Shown here piece after piece: positions 6,866 through 14,483 of a stretch of 19,380 nt of DNA. The stretch's first letter is position 1; each line of letters opens with the position of its first letter. The position numbers and the translations under genes were made by a program. Source of the stretch: Methanobacteriota archaeon (lineage in GTDB: Archaea; Thermoplasmatota; Thermoplasmata; RBG-16-68-12); the NCBI GenBank assembly GCA_005879065.1, contig VBLU01000165.1, positions 1 to 19,380 on the forward strand, written 5' to 3'. Under the pieces are notes generated by a model. It saw only the letters and a list, made by a program, of their open reading frames with translations, did no database searches and was not told the origin of the DNA.

Positions 6866-9067
6866 TTGGCGATCGAAGTTCGCCGGTCCATCGAAGAGCC
6901 CGCACGGGTCGGGAAACTCTGGGAAGCGATGGAACGGGGTCGGGCGAACCGGGCCGCGACGATCGAGAAAACCGGCCTCGACCTTCCCGCATTTCGGGAT
7001 CGCGTACGGTTGATCAAAGAGACCGCGGCCCAGGATCCTTCGATTGCGGAGGCGTTTGCGGAGGCGGTCCGGGCGAACGGGGGTCGCGTCTTTTTCGCCG
7101 CAACCGGCCGCCAGGCGGTCCAATACGTGCTCGATGTGTGCCGAGCCAACGGCGCCGAGTTCCTCGTCAAGTCGAAATCCCTCACCTCGGAGGAGGTCGA
7201 AATGAACCAGGGTCTTGCCGCGGAGGGGATCCGCGCGATCGAGACGGACCTGGGCGAACTCCTCTGCCAGGTGGCCGGGGAGAAGCCGTCCCATCTCGTA
7301 TTCCCCGCGATCCACATGACGTCGGATCGGATCGCACGCATGCTCTCGGAAGCGTATGGAGAGCCGATCGTCCCGGAGCCGTCGAGCATCCTGTCAGTCG
7401 TCCGCGCCCGATTGCGGCCGCAATTCCTGGCGGCGAACGTCGGCGTGACGGGCGCGAACATCGGAGTCGCCGAGACTGGATCGATCGTCGTCGAGACGAA
7501 CGAGGGCAACGGCCGCCTCGTCACGAGCGTGCCGAAGGTCCATATCGCCCTGATCGGCCTCGAGAAGATCGTCCGGCGTTGGGAGGATGCCGCGGACCTC
7601 GTCCGTGGTCATGCAATCAGCGCGACCGGACAGCGGATGACGGTGTACGTGTCCCTGATCTCCCAGCGTCAGCCCGTCGCGAAGGATCCGGCGGGGCGGG
7701 AGTTCCACGTGATCATCCTGGACAACGGACGGACCCGGATGCGGGCCGACCCGTCGTTTCGGGAGGCGTTGAATTGCATCCGCTGCGGAGCCTGCATGAA
7801 CGTCTGCCCGACCTACGGCGTCACGGGCGGCCACGTGTTCGGCCACATCTATCCTGGTCCGATCGGCATCCCTTGGACCGCGAACGTCCACGGCCTCGAG
7901 GAGGCATCCTTCGCCCACCTCTGCGTCTCGTGCGGCCTGTGCCACGAGATCTGCCCCGTCGACATTGACATCCCGTGGATGATCGCGAAGGTGAAGGACC
8001 AGGACGTCGAGGCGCATGGGCAGCCAACCGCGGAGCGGTTCTTCATGGCCTCCGAGGCGTTTGCGAAGCTCGCGTGTCTGTCGGCTCCCCTGGCGAACCG
8101 CTTGCTGCGGCGGGCATCCTTACGCGTCCTGATGGAGTGGGCCGTTGGCGTCGATCGTCGGCGGACCTTGCCGGCCTTCGCCCACCGGACCTTGCGGTCT
8201 CGGTTCCAGGCCCGTGAAGGCCAGGTCGGTCGGGTCGGAAAGGTGGCCTTTTTCCCGGACCTCTACGCGGAGTACAACAACCCCGATCAGGGACTGCGGG
8301 CGATTGAGATCCTCGAGCGACTCGGTTACTCGGTCATCATCCCGGACGTCCAGTGGAGCGGCATGCCCTACGTCTCGTACGGTCGGCTCGGGAAGGCGTC
8401 GAAGCTCGCCGCGGAAAACCTGCGGGTCCTCGGGCCGCTCGTGGACGACGGGTACGACATCGTTTCGACGGAGCCCACGGCCGTCTACATGCTCCGCAAA
8501 GTCTACCCAAAGCTACTCGAAGGAGACCTCGCGTCGAAGGTCGCAACCCATTCCCGCGGATTCTTCGAGTTCATCGAGCCCCATCTCGCGGAGCTCTCCC
8601 TCCGACCGAGCAGTGACGTCGTCGGCCTCGTCGGATTCCATATCCCCTGTCACGACCGTGCGCTCTCCTCCGGGCTCCCGGCGATGCGGTTCCTTGAGCG
8701 CGCCTCGTATCGGGTCCGGCCCGTGGAGACGGGCACCTGTTGCGGAATTGCCGGAACCTTCGGGATGAAAGCCGGATGGCTCGGGTACGACCTGTCGATG
8801 GCGGTGGGGGAGAAGCTATTCGAACAGTTCCGCGCGAGCGGATGCGACCTCATCGCGACGGAGAGCAGCGTGTGCACCCTTCACGCGGCCTCGACGTACT
8901 TCCCCGGATTGAGGATACTCTTCGGGTCGAAGAGTTGCTTGATCCCTTTCATCAGCCGCAATGCCTCTTCGGCGCCGTGCGCGTGCATCTGTTCGCGCAT
9001 GAGGGCGACCTTTTGGACCCCGACCCCGTGTTCCCCGGTGATCGTCCCTCCGACACGGATCGCGTAG
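6866..9067 (+). CDS. LutB-LutA fusion: LUD domain + two 4Fe-4S clusters + CCG domain, abnormal C-terminus
   Basis: A fused iron-sulfur electron-transfer protein for lactate/glycolate-type oxidation. Residues ~1-290 form a LutB LUD domain (ANVGVTGANIGVAETGSIV). Two ferredoxin-type motifs follow: CIRCGACMNVCP (C304, C307, C310, C314) and CVSCGLCHEICP (C353, C356, C359, C363). Residues ~460-672 form a LutA/GlpC-like domain with a degenerate first CCG site (WSG at 497-499), an intact second site (TCCGIAG, C625/C626) and ESSVC at C670. From about residue 673 to the stop the frame reads antisense through the end of the convergent GlcD gene, so the natural tail appears lost. The start is uncertain: TTG 6866 best fits the family N-terminus (IEVRRSIEEP), and ATG 6755, overlapping lutC, is the alternative. 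It follows lutC closely. Confidence 0.88.
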   Translation: MAIEVRRSIEEPARVGKLWEAMERGRANRAATIEKTGLDLPAFRDRVRLIKETAAQDPSIAEAFAEAVRANGGRVFFAATGRQAVQYVLDVCRANGAEFLVKSKSLTSEEVEMNQGLAAEGIRAIETDLGELLCQVAGEKPSHLVFPAIHMTSDRIARMLSEAYGEPIVPEPSSILSVVRARLRPQFLAANVGVTGANIGVAETGSIVVETNEGNGRLVTSVPKVHIALIGLEKIVRRWEDAADLVRGHAISATGQRMTVYVSLISQRQPVAKDPAGREFHVIILDNGRTRMRADPSFREALNCIRCGACMNVCPTYGVTGGHVFGHIYPGPIGIPWTANVHGLEEASFAHLCVSCGLCHEICPVDIDIPWMIAKVKDQDVEAHGQPTAERFFMASEAFAKLACLSAPLANRLLRRASLRVLMEWAVGVDRRRTLPAFAHRTLRSRFQAREGQVGRVGKVAFFPDLYAEYNNPDQGLRAIEILERLGYSVIIPDVQWSGMPYVSYGRLGKASKLAAENLRVLGPLVDDGYDIVSTEPTAVYMLRKVYPKLLEGDLASKVATHSRGFFEFIEPHLAELSLRPSSDVVGLVGFHIPCHDRALSSGLPAMRFLERASYRVRPVETGTCCGIAGTFGMKAGWLGYDLSMAVGEKLFEQFRASGCDLIATESSVCTLHAASTYFPGLRILFGSKSCLIPFISRNASSAPCACICSRMRATFWTPTPCSPVIVPPTRIA

Positions 9068-10266
9068 CGGCAAAGATCCTGGGAGGCCGCGGTCGCGGCG
9101 GCCCGACTGGCGGAGTCCGTCCGATCGAACAGGATCGTGGGATGGACGTTCCCGTCTCCGGCATGGCCCAATGTCGGCATGCGAAGCCCATGCCGCGTCG
9201 CGACTTCCTTGACGAGGGCCAGGTACTCCGCGAGGCGGTCGATCGGGATCGTCACGTCCTCGATCTGGACCCCCGAGGCCAATTCCTTGACGGCCAGGTA
9301 CGCGTGACTCCGCACGGTGTAGAACCGTTCCGCTTCGGCCTCGTTCGCGGCGCGCGAAAAGCGTCGGGCCCCGTGCGCCCGAAAAATGGCTTCCGCGACG
9401 TCCACGAGGGGTTCGTCCAGATCGACCAGGAGGGTCGCTTCGGCTTCCTCGAAATTGGTGTGGAACGCGGCGTTCACGGCGAGGACCGTCTCGCGGTCCA
9501 TGAATTCCATCAGGTTGGCCATGACCTGTCGACGGCGGAGCTCTTGGATCGCCCGGCCCGCGGAAGGCCAATCGTCGAAGGTCACGAGCATCCGGACGAA
9601 GGGTACGGAAGGAACCGGGAGGATTTTCAAATGGGCCTCCGTCACGACGCCCAAGGTCCCCTCGCTCCCGATCATCAGATGGACCAGGTCGTACCCGACG
9701 CGGTTCTTGGCCAGCGGTTCGCCGAGCGTCACGCTCCGTCCGTTCGCGAGCACGACGCGGAGGGCCAGGACCCAGTCCCGCATCGTCCCGTATCGCACAC
9801 ATCGCATGCCGCCGGAGCTCTCCGCGATCGCGCCGCCGACCGTGCACAGGAAGCTGCTCGCCGGATCCGGCGGGAAGAAGAATCCCTCCTTCCGAAGCGC
9901 CTGATTGAGGTCGTCGAGCACGACGCCGGCCTGCACTTGGACGTACCAGTTCACCGGGTCGATTTTCAGGATCCGGTTGAAGCGTTGCATGTCCAGGATG
10001 ATCGCACCGTCGAGGACGACGGCCCCCGTGAGGCTGGTCCCGGCCCCGCGGGCGACGACGGGCACGCGACGGCGCGAGGCGACATCGAGAATTCGGCCGA
10101 CCTGCTCCTCGGTCGAGGGGCGGGCGACGACCGCCGGGGTAGCCTCGAAGTCCGCCATGTCCTTCCGGAAAGCCTCGAGGGCACTGGACTCGGTGAGGAC
10201 GTTTTCCGCTCCGACGATCGGACCCAGTTCCGAGGCCAACCCGAGAACACGAGAACGCGCGGGCAT
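8881..10266 (-). CDS. glcD: FAD-linked (S)- or (R)-2-hydroxy-acid oxidase, GlcD type
   Basis: A 461-residue VAO/PCMH-family flavoprotein that oxidises glycolate, D-lactate or a related 2-hydroxy acid to the 2-oxo acid. The FAD-binding N-half shows ARPSTEEQVGRIL, VVARGAGTSLTGAV, TVGGAIAESSGG and LMIGSEGTLGVVTEA. The C-terminal FAD-oxidase domain shows PTLGHAGDGNVHPTI, TGEHGVGVQKV and LFDPKSILNPGKY. The tail ends naturally at 8881. ATG 10266 (MPARSRVLGLASELGPIVG) fits the usual N-terminus; GTG 10338 is an in-frame alternative. The gene is convergent to the LutB-LutA fusion and overlaps its run-on tail by 187 bases. Together they would form an oxidase with Fe-S partners. Substrate stereochemistry is not resolved. 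Confidence 0.9.
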   Translation of the reverse strand: MPARSRVLGLASELGPIVGAENVLTESSALEAFRKDMADFEATPAVVARPSTEEQVGRILDVASRRRVPVVARGAGTSLTGAVVLDGAIILDMQRFNRILKIDPVNWYVQVQAGVVLDDLNQALRKEGFFFPPDPASSFLCTVGGAIAESSGGMRCVRYGTMRDWVLALRVVLANGRSVTLGEPLAKNRVGYDLVHLMIGSEGTLGVVTEAHLKILPVPSVPFVRMLVTFDDWPSAGRAIQELRRRQVMANLMEFMDRETVLAVNAAFHTNFEEAEATLLVDLDEPLVDVAEAIFRAHGARRFSRAANEAEAERFYTVRSHAYLAVKELASGVQIEDVTIPIDRLAEYLALVKEVATRHGLRMPTLGHAGDGNVHPTILFDRTDSASRAAATAASQDLCRYAIRVGGTITGEHGVGVQKVALMREQMHAHGAEEALRLMKGIKQLFDPKSILNPGKYVEAA

Positions 10267-10370
10267 CGAGGGAAGTAAACAGGTCGCCGACCAAAAGGGC
10301 TTGGACCGATTGCCTGGTCCTGTTCCTCGCGGGTCCACCGGACGGCACGTGTTTCATGTGCACCGCGAGA

Positions 10371-10382
10371 GTCAAATATTAG
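10371..10382. promoter_or_regulatory. AT-rich TATA-like element in the glcD/permease divergent region
   Basis: GTCAAATATTAG is the only strongly AT-rich element in the 248-base gap between glcD (minus) and the permease (plus). On the minus strand it reads CTAATATTTGAC and would start transcription near 10350, leaving a leader of about 85 nt to ATG 10266. Because AATATT is palindromic it could also be read on the plus strand, starting near 10405 with a leader of about 110 nt to the permease. The rest of the gap holds nothing recognisable apart from the permease ribosome-binding site. Confidence 0.45.
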
Positions 10383-10514
10383 CACGCCCTTTCCGCGGCG
10401 GGGGAGGTAGACGGCCCTGCTGTCCGTCGCGGCTCCGCGTTCCCTACGTTTGCTGTGCGCGAACCGCGTCGAGGGTCGCTCATCCGCGTAGGCGTCTAGG
10501 TTGGAGGAAGATTT

Positions 10515-12056
10515 GTGGTCGAAATGATGGAAGCAGAGCCGAGGCAGAAGGTGGCCGAATCCGGTGAAACGATGCAGATCGGGAAGAGCCGCCCCCCGTT
10601 GCCCTTGACCGACTTGCCTGAACCGGAGGAGGTTTTCAAGATCAAGGGCCGGATCGGCCCGAAACAGCTCTTCCTGTACGTCCTCGGTCCGAGCATGATC
10701 GCGCTCGGCGTTTCCATCGGGAGCGGCGAGTGGCTCGTCGGTCCGCGTACCGTGGGCGGGTCCTCGACCGGCTTCATCGGCATAGGGTGGATCGTCCTCG
10801 TCTCCGCCATCCTCCAAGTCTTCTACAATGTCGAAGTCGGGCGTTTCACCCTCGCAACCGGTGAAGCTCCCGTCGTCGCCTTCGGCCGCGTGCCCCCCGG
10901 TTTCTGGCTCTGGACACCCCTCGCGGTGTTCCTGTTCTACCTTGCATTCATCTGGGGAGGTTGGGCGCAAGCTGCGGGCGAAAGCCTCTTCCCGCTCATC
11001 TTCGGCCGCGCGAGGACTGCGGCGGAGCTTTCCACCGTCAAGGCGCTCGGGGTCGGGCTTTTGTTCCTCGTATTCGGAATCACCTTGTTCGGCCGAAAGA
11101 TTTCGCGGACCCTGGAGATCGTGAACTGGTTCATGGTCGTGTTCATCCTCCTGTCTGTGGTCATCATCGCCATCCTCGTGGTCCCCGCCGCGGTTTGGGG
11201 GAACTCGTTCGCATCTCTCGTGACCCCCGCGGCTCCGCCGCCGGGCACGAGCGCGACGAATCTAGGCGCGCTGGCGGGCTTCACCGCATTCGCGTCAGGC
11301 CTGAATTTCGTCCTCATCAGCTATTATCGAGACAAAGGGTATGGGATGGGTAGTCGAATTGGCTTCATCGCGGGGCTCGTCGGCGGGAAACAGGAAGAGA
11401 TCCGGGCCTCGGGAGTCACATTCCGCGACACGCCGGAGAACGCCGCGCGGTGGCGGCGTTGGTTCCGATACCTGCTCTACGACCAATGGGGGATTTTCTT
11501 CGTCGGTGCGCTCTTCGGCATGATGCTCCCGACGATGATCGTCTACCAGCTTGCCCAGACGTCGGGAAGGACGCCGACCGAGCTCACGATCCCAACCTTT
11601 GCCGCGGACCAGCTTGGAACTCTTTTCCCGAACATGGCCTTCTTGCGACCGTGGGCGTTGATCGCCGGATTCATGATCTTGTTCTCCACCCAGCTGGTCG
11701 TCTTCGAGCTCCTCACCCGACAGTTTGTCGACGGCGCCCATGCGATCAGTCCTCGGTTCCGGAAATTCACCGGGGGAGACCCCCGCCGCTTCTACTATCC
11801 GTTCATGCTGGGACTGACCCTCCTCATTTCAGCCGTCATCTTTCTGGCGCCCGCGTTCCGACTGATTCAGGTGTCCGCCAATTTCTCAAACCTCCCCGCG
11901 ATGATCATCCCGTTCGCGGTGATTTACCTCAATCGGCAGCTGCCGAAACCCGCCCGGCTGAAGTGGTGGTCGTATGTGGCCTTGCTCCTGAACGTGGCCT
12001 TCTTCGGGTATTTCTTCATCAACTTCGTATTGAACGATCCCCTATTCCGGTTCTAG
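10515..12056 (+). CDS. Nramp-related membrane transporter, non-canonical
   Basis: A 513-residue membrane protein with about 11 hydrophobic helices after a ~50-residue hydrophilic N-terminus. The first helix (LGPSMIALGVSIGSGEWLVGP, residues ~57-77) has the layout of Nramp TM1, but the metal-binding DPGN is replaced by GSGE (residues 69-72). The TM6 MPH motif is also missing; the corresponding stretch reads ASGLNFVLISYY. It is thus an Nramp/APC-fold protein unlikely to carry Mn2+ or Fe2+ in the usual way. Its position between a hydroxy-acid oxidase and glycerate kinase suggests organic-acid uptake, an inference from context only. The GTG start follows GGAGG with 7 nt spacing; ATG 10524 is possible. 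Its stop lies close to the glycerate kinase gene, suggesting co-transcription. Confidence 0.8.
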   Translation: MVEMMEAEPRQKVAESGETMQIGKSRPPLPLTDLPEPEEVFKIKGRIGPKQLFLYVLGPSMIALGVSIGSGEWLVGPRTVGGSSTGFIGIGWIVLVSAILQVFYNVEVGRFTLATGEAPVVAFGRVPPGFWLWTPLAVFLFYLAFIWGGWAQAAGESLFPLIFGRARTAAELSTVKALGVGLLFLVFGITLFGRKISRTLEIVNWFMVVFILLSVVIIAILVVPAAVWGNSFASLVTPAAPPPGTSATNLGALAGFTAFASGLNFVLISYYRDKGYGMGSRIGFIAGLVGGKQEEIRASGVTFRDTPENAARWRRWFRYLLYDQWGIFFVGALFGMMLPTMIVYQLAQTSGRTPTELTIPTFAADQLGTLFPNMAFLRPWALIAGFMILFSTQLVVFELLTRQFVDGAHAISPRFRKFTGGDPRRFYYPFMLGLTLLISAVIFLAPAFRLIQVSANFSNLPAMIIPFAVIYLNRQLPKPARLKWWSYVALLLNVAFFGYFFINFVLNDPLFRF

Positions 12057-12171
12057 GATGAGGGATCCGAGACCGCCACGGCGGCGCCCGGACAGCCGGA
12101 AGGCGCGGTCAGTGGGAGCGAGTCGGGACTCCGTCCGGACCGTTACGCGAAAGGCGGAGTCCTCCCGCGCG

Positions 12172-13551
12172 ATGCCTTCCGTCCTCCGCGACCTGCGGCG
12201 GGATGCCATCGCAATCTTCCAACGTGCCGTTCGAAGGGTCGATCCCGAGCGAGCCGTCATGGAGGCCTTGCACCTGGACGGCGATCGCCTCGCGGTTTCG
12301 GGAAATCGGATTCCGATAGACGCGCGACGTTCGATTCACATCCTCGCGATCGGAAAGGCGTCGATGGGCATGTCGAGGGGCGCGCTCCGCCTCCTCCGGC
12401 CTGACTCAGGACTCCTCGTGGCCCAAGAGATCCCGTCCCCTCCCCCGAACGGCTTCCAGGTCGTCCGCGCGTCACATCCGGTGCCCGACGAGGGGAGCCT
12501 CAAGGCGGGCGAAGCCGCGATGCGTTTGATCGACCGACTCGGACCGGGGGACCTTCTCCTGGTCCTCCTGTCGGGCGGGGCGAGCGCCCTGTTCGAGGCG
12601 ACCCCGGTCCCCCTCGAGGACCTGCGGACGGCGACCGTCGAACTGCTCCGCAGCGGGCTCGGCATTCGTGACGTTAATGAGGTCCGCAAGGGCCTTTCCA
12701 AGGTCAAAGGAGGTCGCCTCGCCGAACGAGCCTCGGCCCGCGGCGCCACGATGGTCGGTCTCATCCTGTCGGATATCGTCGGGAATCCGATCGATGACAT
12801 CGGCTCCGGTCCGACGGCCCTTCACTCTTCGCGGGGTGAACGCGCGAAGTCGATTCTCGAGCGGCACCGTTTGTGGGATTCGATGCCCGTGACCGTGCAG
12901 CGCCTTCTTCGGTCGGCCGCGGAGTCCAGTGAAGCTCGGACCTCGGTTCCCTCCGGCGCCGTCTACAACGTGATCGTGGCCGACAACGGACAGGCCTGCG
13001 ACGCTGCCCGGGAGGAAGCGGAGCGACGGGGCTATGCCTCGCACGTTCTCACGACCGCGATGGAAGGAGAGGCTCGTCACGTTGGACCGGTCGTGGTTTC
13101 GCAGGCTCTTCGATGGAATTCGGCCGCGCGATCTGTGGCGGTCATCGCCGGAGGGGAGACCACCGTCACGGTCCGCGGCGGCGGCCGGGGAGGGCGCAAC
13201 CAGGAAGTCGCGCTGTCGGCCGCTCGACTCTTGGAGGGCCGGCCCGCGGTCCTCCTCGCCTGCGGCACGGATGGGGCGGACGGCAACACGGAGGCCGCCG
13301 GCGCGATCGTCGACGGAAAGACGATGGCACGGGCGAGCGCCCTCGGACTGAACCCCGAGGAGTTCCTCGACAACAACGACGCGTATTCGTTCTTCCGCCC
13401 GCTCCGCGATTTGGTCGTAACCGGTCCCACGGGCACAAACGTGGCCGACTTGGTCCTGTTCCTCGCTCATCGACCCGGCCGCGATCTCCGGGAGTCGCTC
13501 AGCCGACCTTCCGGAAAGGGTCGCGCGTCACGGCTCGCCAGTGGTGAGTGA
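12172..13551 (+). CDS. gck: Glycerate 2-kinase (MOFRL family)
   Basis: Phosphorylates D-glycerate with ATP to 2-phosphoglycerate, the step that ends the non-phosphorylative Entner-Doudoroff route in several archaea and also recovers glycerate from hydroxy-acid metabolism. At 459 residues it has normal length. Motifs include IGKASMGM (likely catalytic K62), VLLSGGASALFE, LSDIVGNPIDDIGSGPT, the MOFRL glycine-rich GGGRGGRNQEVAL near residue 336, CGTDGADGNTEAAGAIVDG and GPTGTNVADL. ATG 12172 (MPSVLRDLRRDAIAIFQRAV) matches the usual N-terminus. An in-frame ATG at 12058, directly after the permease stop, would add 38 Arg-rich residues and cannot be excluded. The gene probably shares a transcript with the permease and ends at a T-run. 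Confidence 0.92.
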   Translation: MPSVLRDLRRDAIAIFQRAVRRVDPERAVMEALHLDGDRLAVSGNRIPIDARRSIHILAIGKASMGMSRGALRLLRPDSGLLVAQEIPSPPPNGFQVVRASHPVPDEGSLKAGEAAMRLIDRLGPGDLLLVLLSGGASALFEATPVPLEDLRTATVELLRSGLGIRDVNEVRKGLSKVKGGRLAERASARGATMVGLILSDIVGNPIDDIGSGPTALHSSRGERAKSILERHRLWDSMPVTVQRLLRSAAESSEARTSVPSGAVYNVIVADNGQACDAAREEAERRGYASHVLTTAMEGEARHVGPVVVSQALRWNSAARSVAVIAGGETTVTVRGGGRGGRNQEVALSAARLLEGRPAVLLACGTDGADGNTEAAGAIVDGKTMARASALGLNPEEFLDNNDAYSFFRPLRDLVVTGPTGTNVADLVLFLAHRPGRDLRESLSRPSGKGRASRLASGE

Positions 13552-13553
13552 AA

Positions 13554-13558
13554 TTTTT
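13554..13558 (+). terminator. Oligo-T terminator after glycerate kinase
   Basis: A run of five T residues (AAATTTTTGG) begins 2 nt after the glycerate kinase stop. Archaeal RNA polymerase often stops at such U-tracts without a hairpin. It separates this transcript from the convergent tRNA and ribosomal cluster. Confidence 0.4.
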
Positions 13559-13610
13559 GGGGTACGCCGAGAACCTGGTGGCTGCTGAGAAGGCCTGACG
13601 CCGTGAGGAG

Positions 13611-13684
13611 CGCCCGCGTTGGGATTTGAACCCAAGTCACCAGGTCCGGAGCCTGGAAGTCTATCCAAACTAGCCTACGCGGGC
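13611..13684 (-). tRNA. tRNA-Arg (anticodon CCG)
   Basis: A 74-nt cloverleaf without encoded CCA. The acceptor stem pairs GCCCGCG with CGCGGGC, followed by discriminator G. The anticodon stem CCAGG/CCTGG encloses loop CTCCGGA, giving anticodon CCG for CGG codons, and the T stem TTGGG/CCCAA encloses TTCAAAT. The variable loop is short (TGAC) and no intron is present. The D arm (GGCT...GACT) pairs poorly: with standard numbering it has two G-U pairs and a C-A mismatch, and the D loop is 10 nt. It lies 57 nt downstream of rps27ae in the same direction, so it may be processed from that operon's transcript. Confidence 0.93.
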
Positions 13685-13741
13685 TCGCGGGCGAATAGGT
13701 CACGGAGTTAAAGCATCCGCCTCAACGACGCCGGGGACGAA

Positions 13742-13927
13742 TCATTTCTTGGCGAATTCGGTGTATCCACAGCGGCCGCAGGACACGCGATCCACATGTT
13801 TGGCGAGGAACACGCCGGGTCCGCACTTCGGGCAGTTCGCTCGCTCCCGCGAAATGCGATTCCCGTCGATCTTGTAGAACCTTCGCTTGAGGCCGGCCCT
13901 TCCCTTTTCCTTCTTCGCCTCGGCCAT
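13742..13927 (-). CDS. rps27ae: Small ribosomal subunit protein eS31 (archaeal S27ae)
   Basis: A 61-residue zinc-ribbon protein of the archaeal/eukaryotic 30S/40S subunit. It carries CPKCGPGVFLAKHVDRVSC with GRCG, i.e. a CxxC...CxxC zinc site, and ends GYTEF as the family does. About 15 basic residues (AEAKKEKGRAGLKR) precede the usual RFYKIDG start. The ATG at 13925-13927 overlaps the S24e stop as TGATG, indicating translational coupling. It is the last protein gene of the rpo7 cluster. In Archaea the protein is not fused to ubiquitin, and it is not fused here. Confidence 0.95.
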   Translation of the reverse strand: MAEAKKEKGRAGLKRRFYKIDGNRISRERANCPKCGPGVFLAKHVDRVSCGRCGYTEFAKK

Positions 13928-14481
13928 CACTTACCGCCCTTCTTCTTCGGCTCCGCCTTCTTCTCGTCCTTCTTTTCCTCTTTCTTTTCAGCGGGCTTCT
14001 TTTCCTCTTTTGGCGCGGCCTTCTTCTCTTCCTTGGGAGCCGGCTTCGGTTCCTCTCTCGCCGGCGGCTTCTCCGCCCTCGGTTCGGGCTTCCCCTCGGG
14101 TTTCGGCGCCTCCGGCTTGGGCGCCGTCACCGGTTTCGCCGCCCTCGGAGCCGGCGCGGGTTTCTCCGGTTTCGGCGTGGCCTCCTTCTTGACCTCCGGC
14201 TCGATCAGCTTGTTGCGGACCAGAATGTGCTTGCGCTCGACGATAAGGGCCTGCTCCTTCGTCTTGTAGACCTTCGCGTATCCGACCGTCTCGTACCGAC
14301 CGAACGTGGAGGCTTGGGAGTCGATCACGACGATGTCCTTCGTCGCCTTCAGTTCCTTCGCGAGGAAGGCCCGGAGCGCGTCCCGGGTCGGGGTCGGTTC
14401 GGCCTTGTGGATCGCCTTGAACGAGACCTCGGTCCTCTTGAGGAGCGGATTCTCCTTCCTTTGGACCACCTCGAGTTCCAT
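13927..14481 (-). CDS. rps24e: Small ribosomal subunit protein eS24 with long charged C-terminal tail
   Basis: Residues ~1-100 form a complete archaeal S24e domain (MELEVVQRKENPLLKRTEV, then STFGRYETVGYAKVYKTKEQAL). Typical archaeal S24e ends near there at about 100 residues. This protein continues for about 85 more residues of Lys, Pro, Ala and Glu repeats (blocks such as PKPEKPAPAP, APKEEKKAAPKEEKK and KKDEKKAEPKKKGGK), for 184 residues in total. The tail is low-complexity, probably disordered, and strongly charged. ATG 14481 matches the family start; GTG 14487, overlapping the preceding stop, is an alternative. The gene sits between the damaged dephospho-CoA kinase and rps27ae, the order seen in many archaea. 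Confidence 0.94.
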   Translation of the reverse strand: MELEVVQRKENPLLKRTEVSFKAIHKAEPTPTRDALRAFLAKELKATKDIVVIDSQASTFGRYETVGYAKVYKTKEQALIVERKHILVRNKLIEPEVKKEATPKPEKPAPAPRAAKPVTAPKPEAPKPEGKPEPRAEKPPAREEPKPAPKEEKKAAPKEEKKPAEKKEEKKDEKKAEPKKKGGK

Positions 14482-14483
14482 CG

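Noticed and set aside
9400..9500. Slightly short stretch in GlcD around LLVDLDEPLVDV
   Set aside because: Only a few residues might be missing compared with relatives, within normal length variation; the total of 461 residues is typical.
8740..10278. 512-codon plus-strand frame opposite GlcD
   Set aside because: Antisense to GlcD, no recognisable domain and biased composition; explained by GC-rich codon structure.
8816..10375. 519-codon minus-strand frame overlapping GlcD
   Set aside because: It is a shadow of the GlcD gene in another frame; it is Arg/Gly/Pro-rich and lacks any domain, whereas the GlcD frame carries all family motifs.
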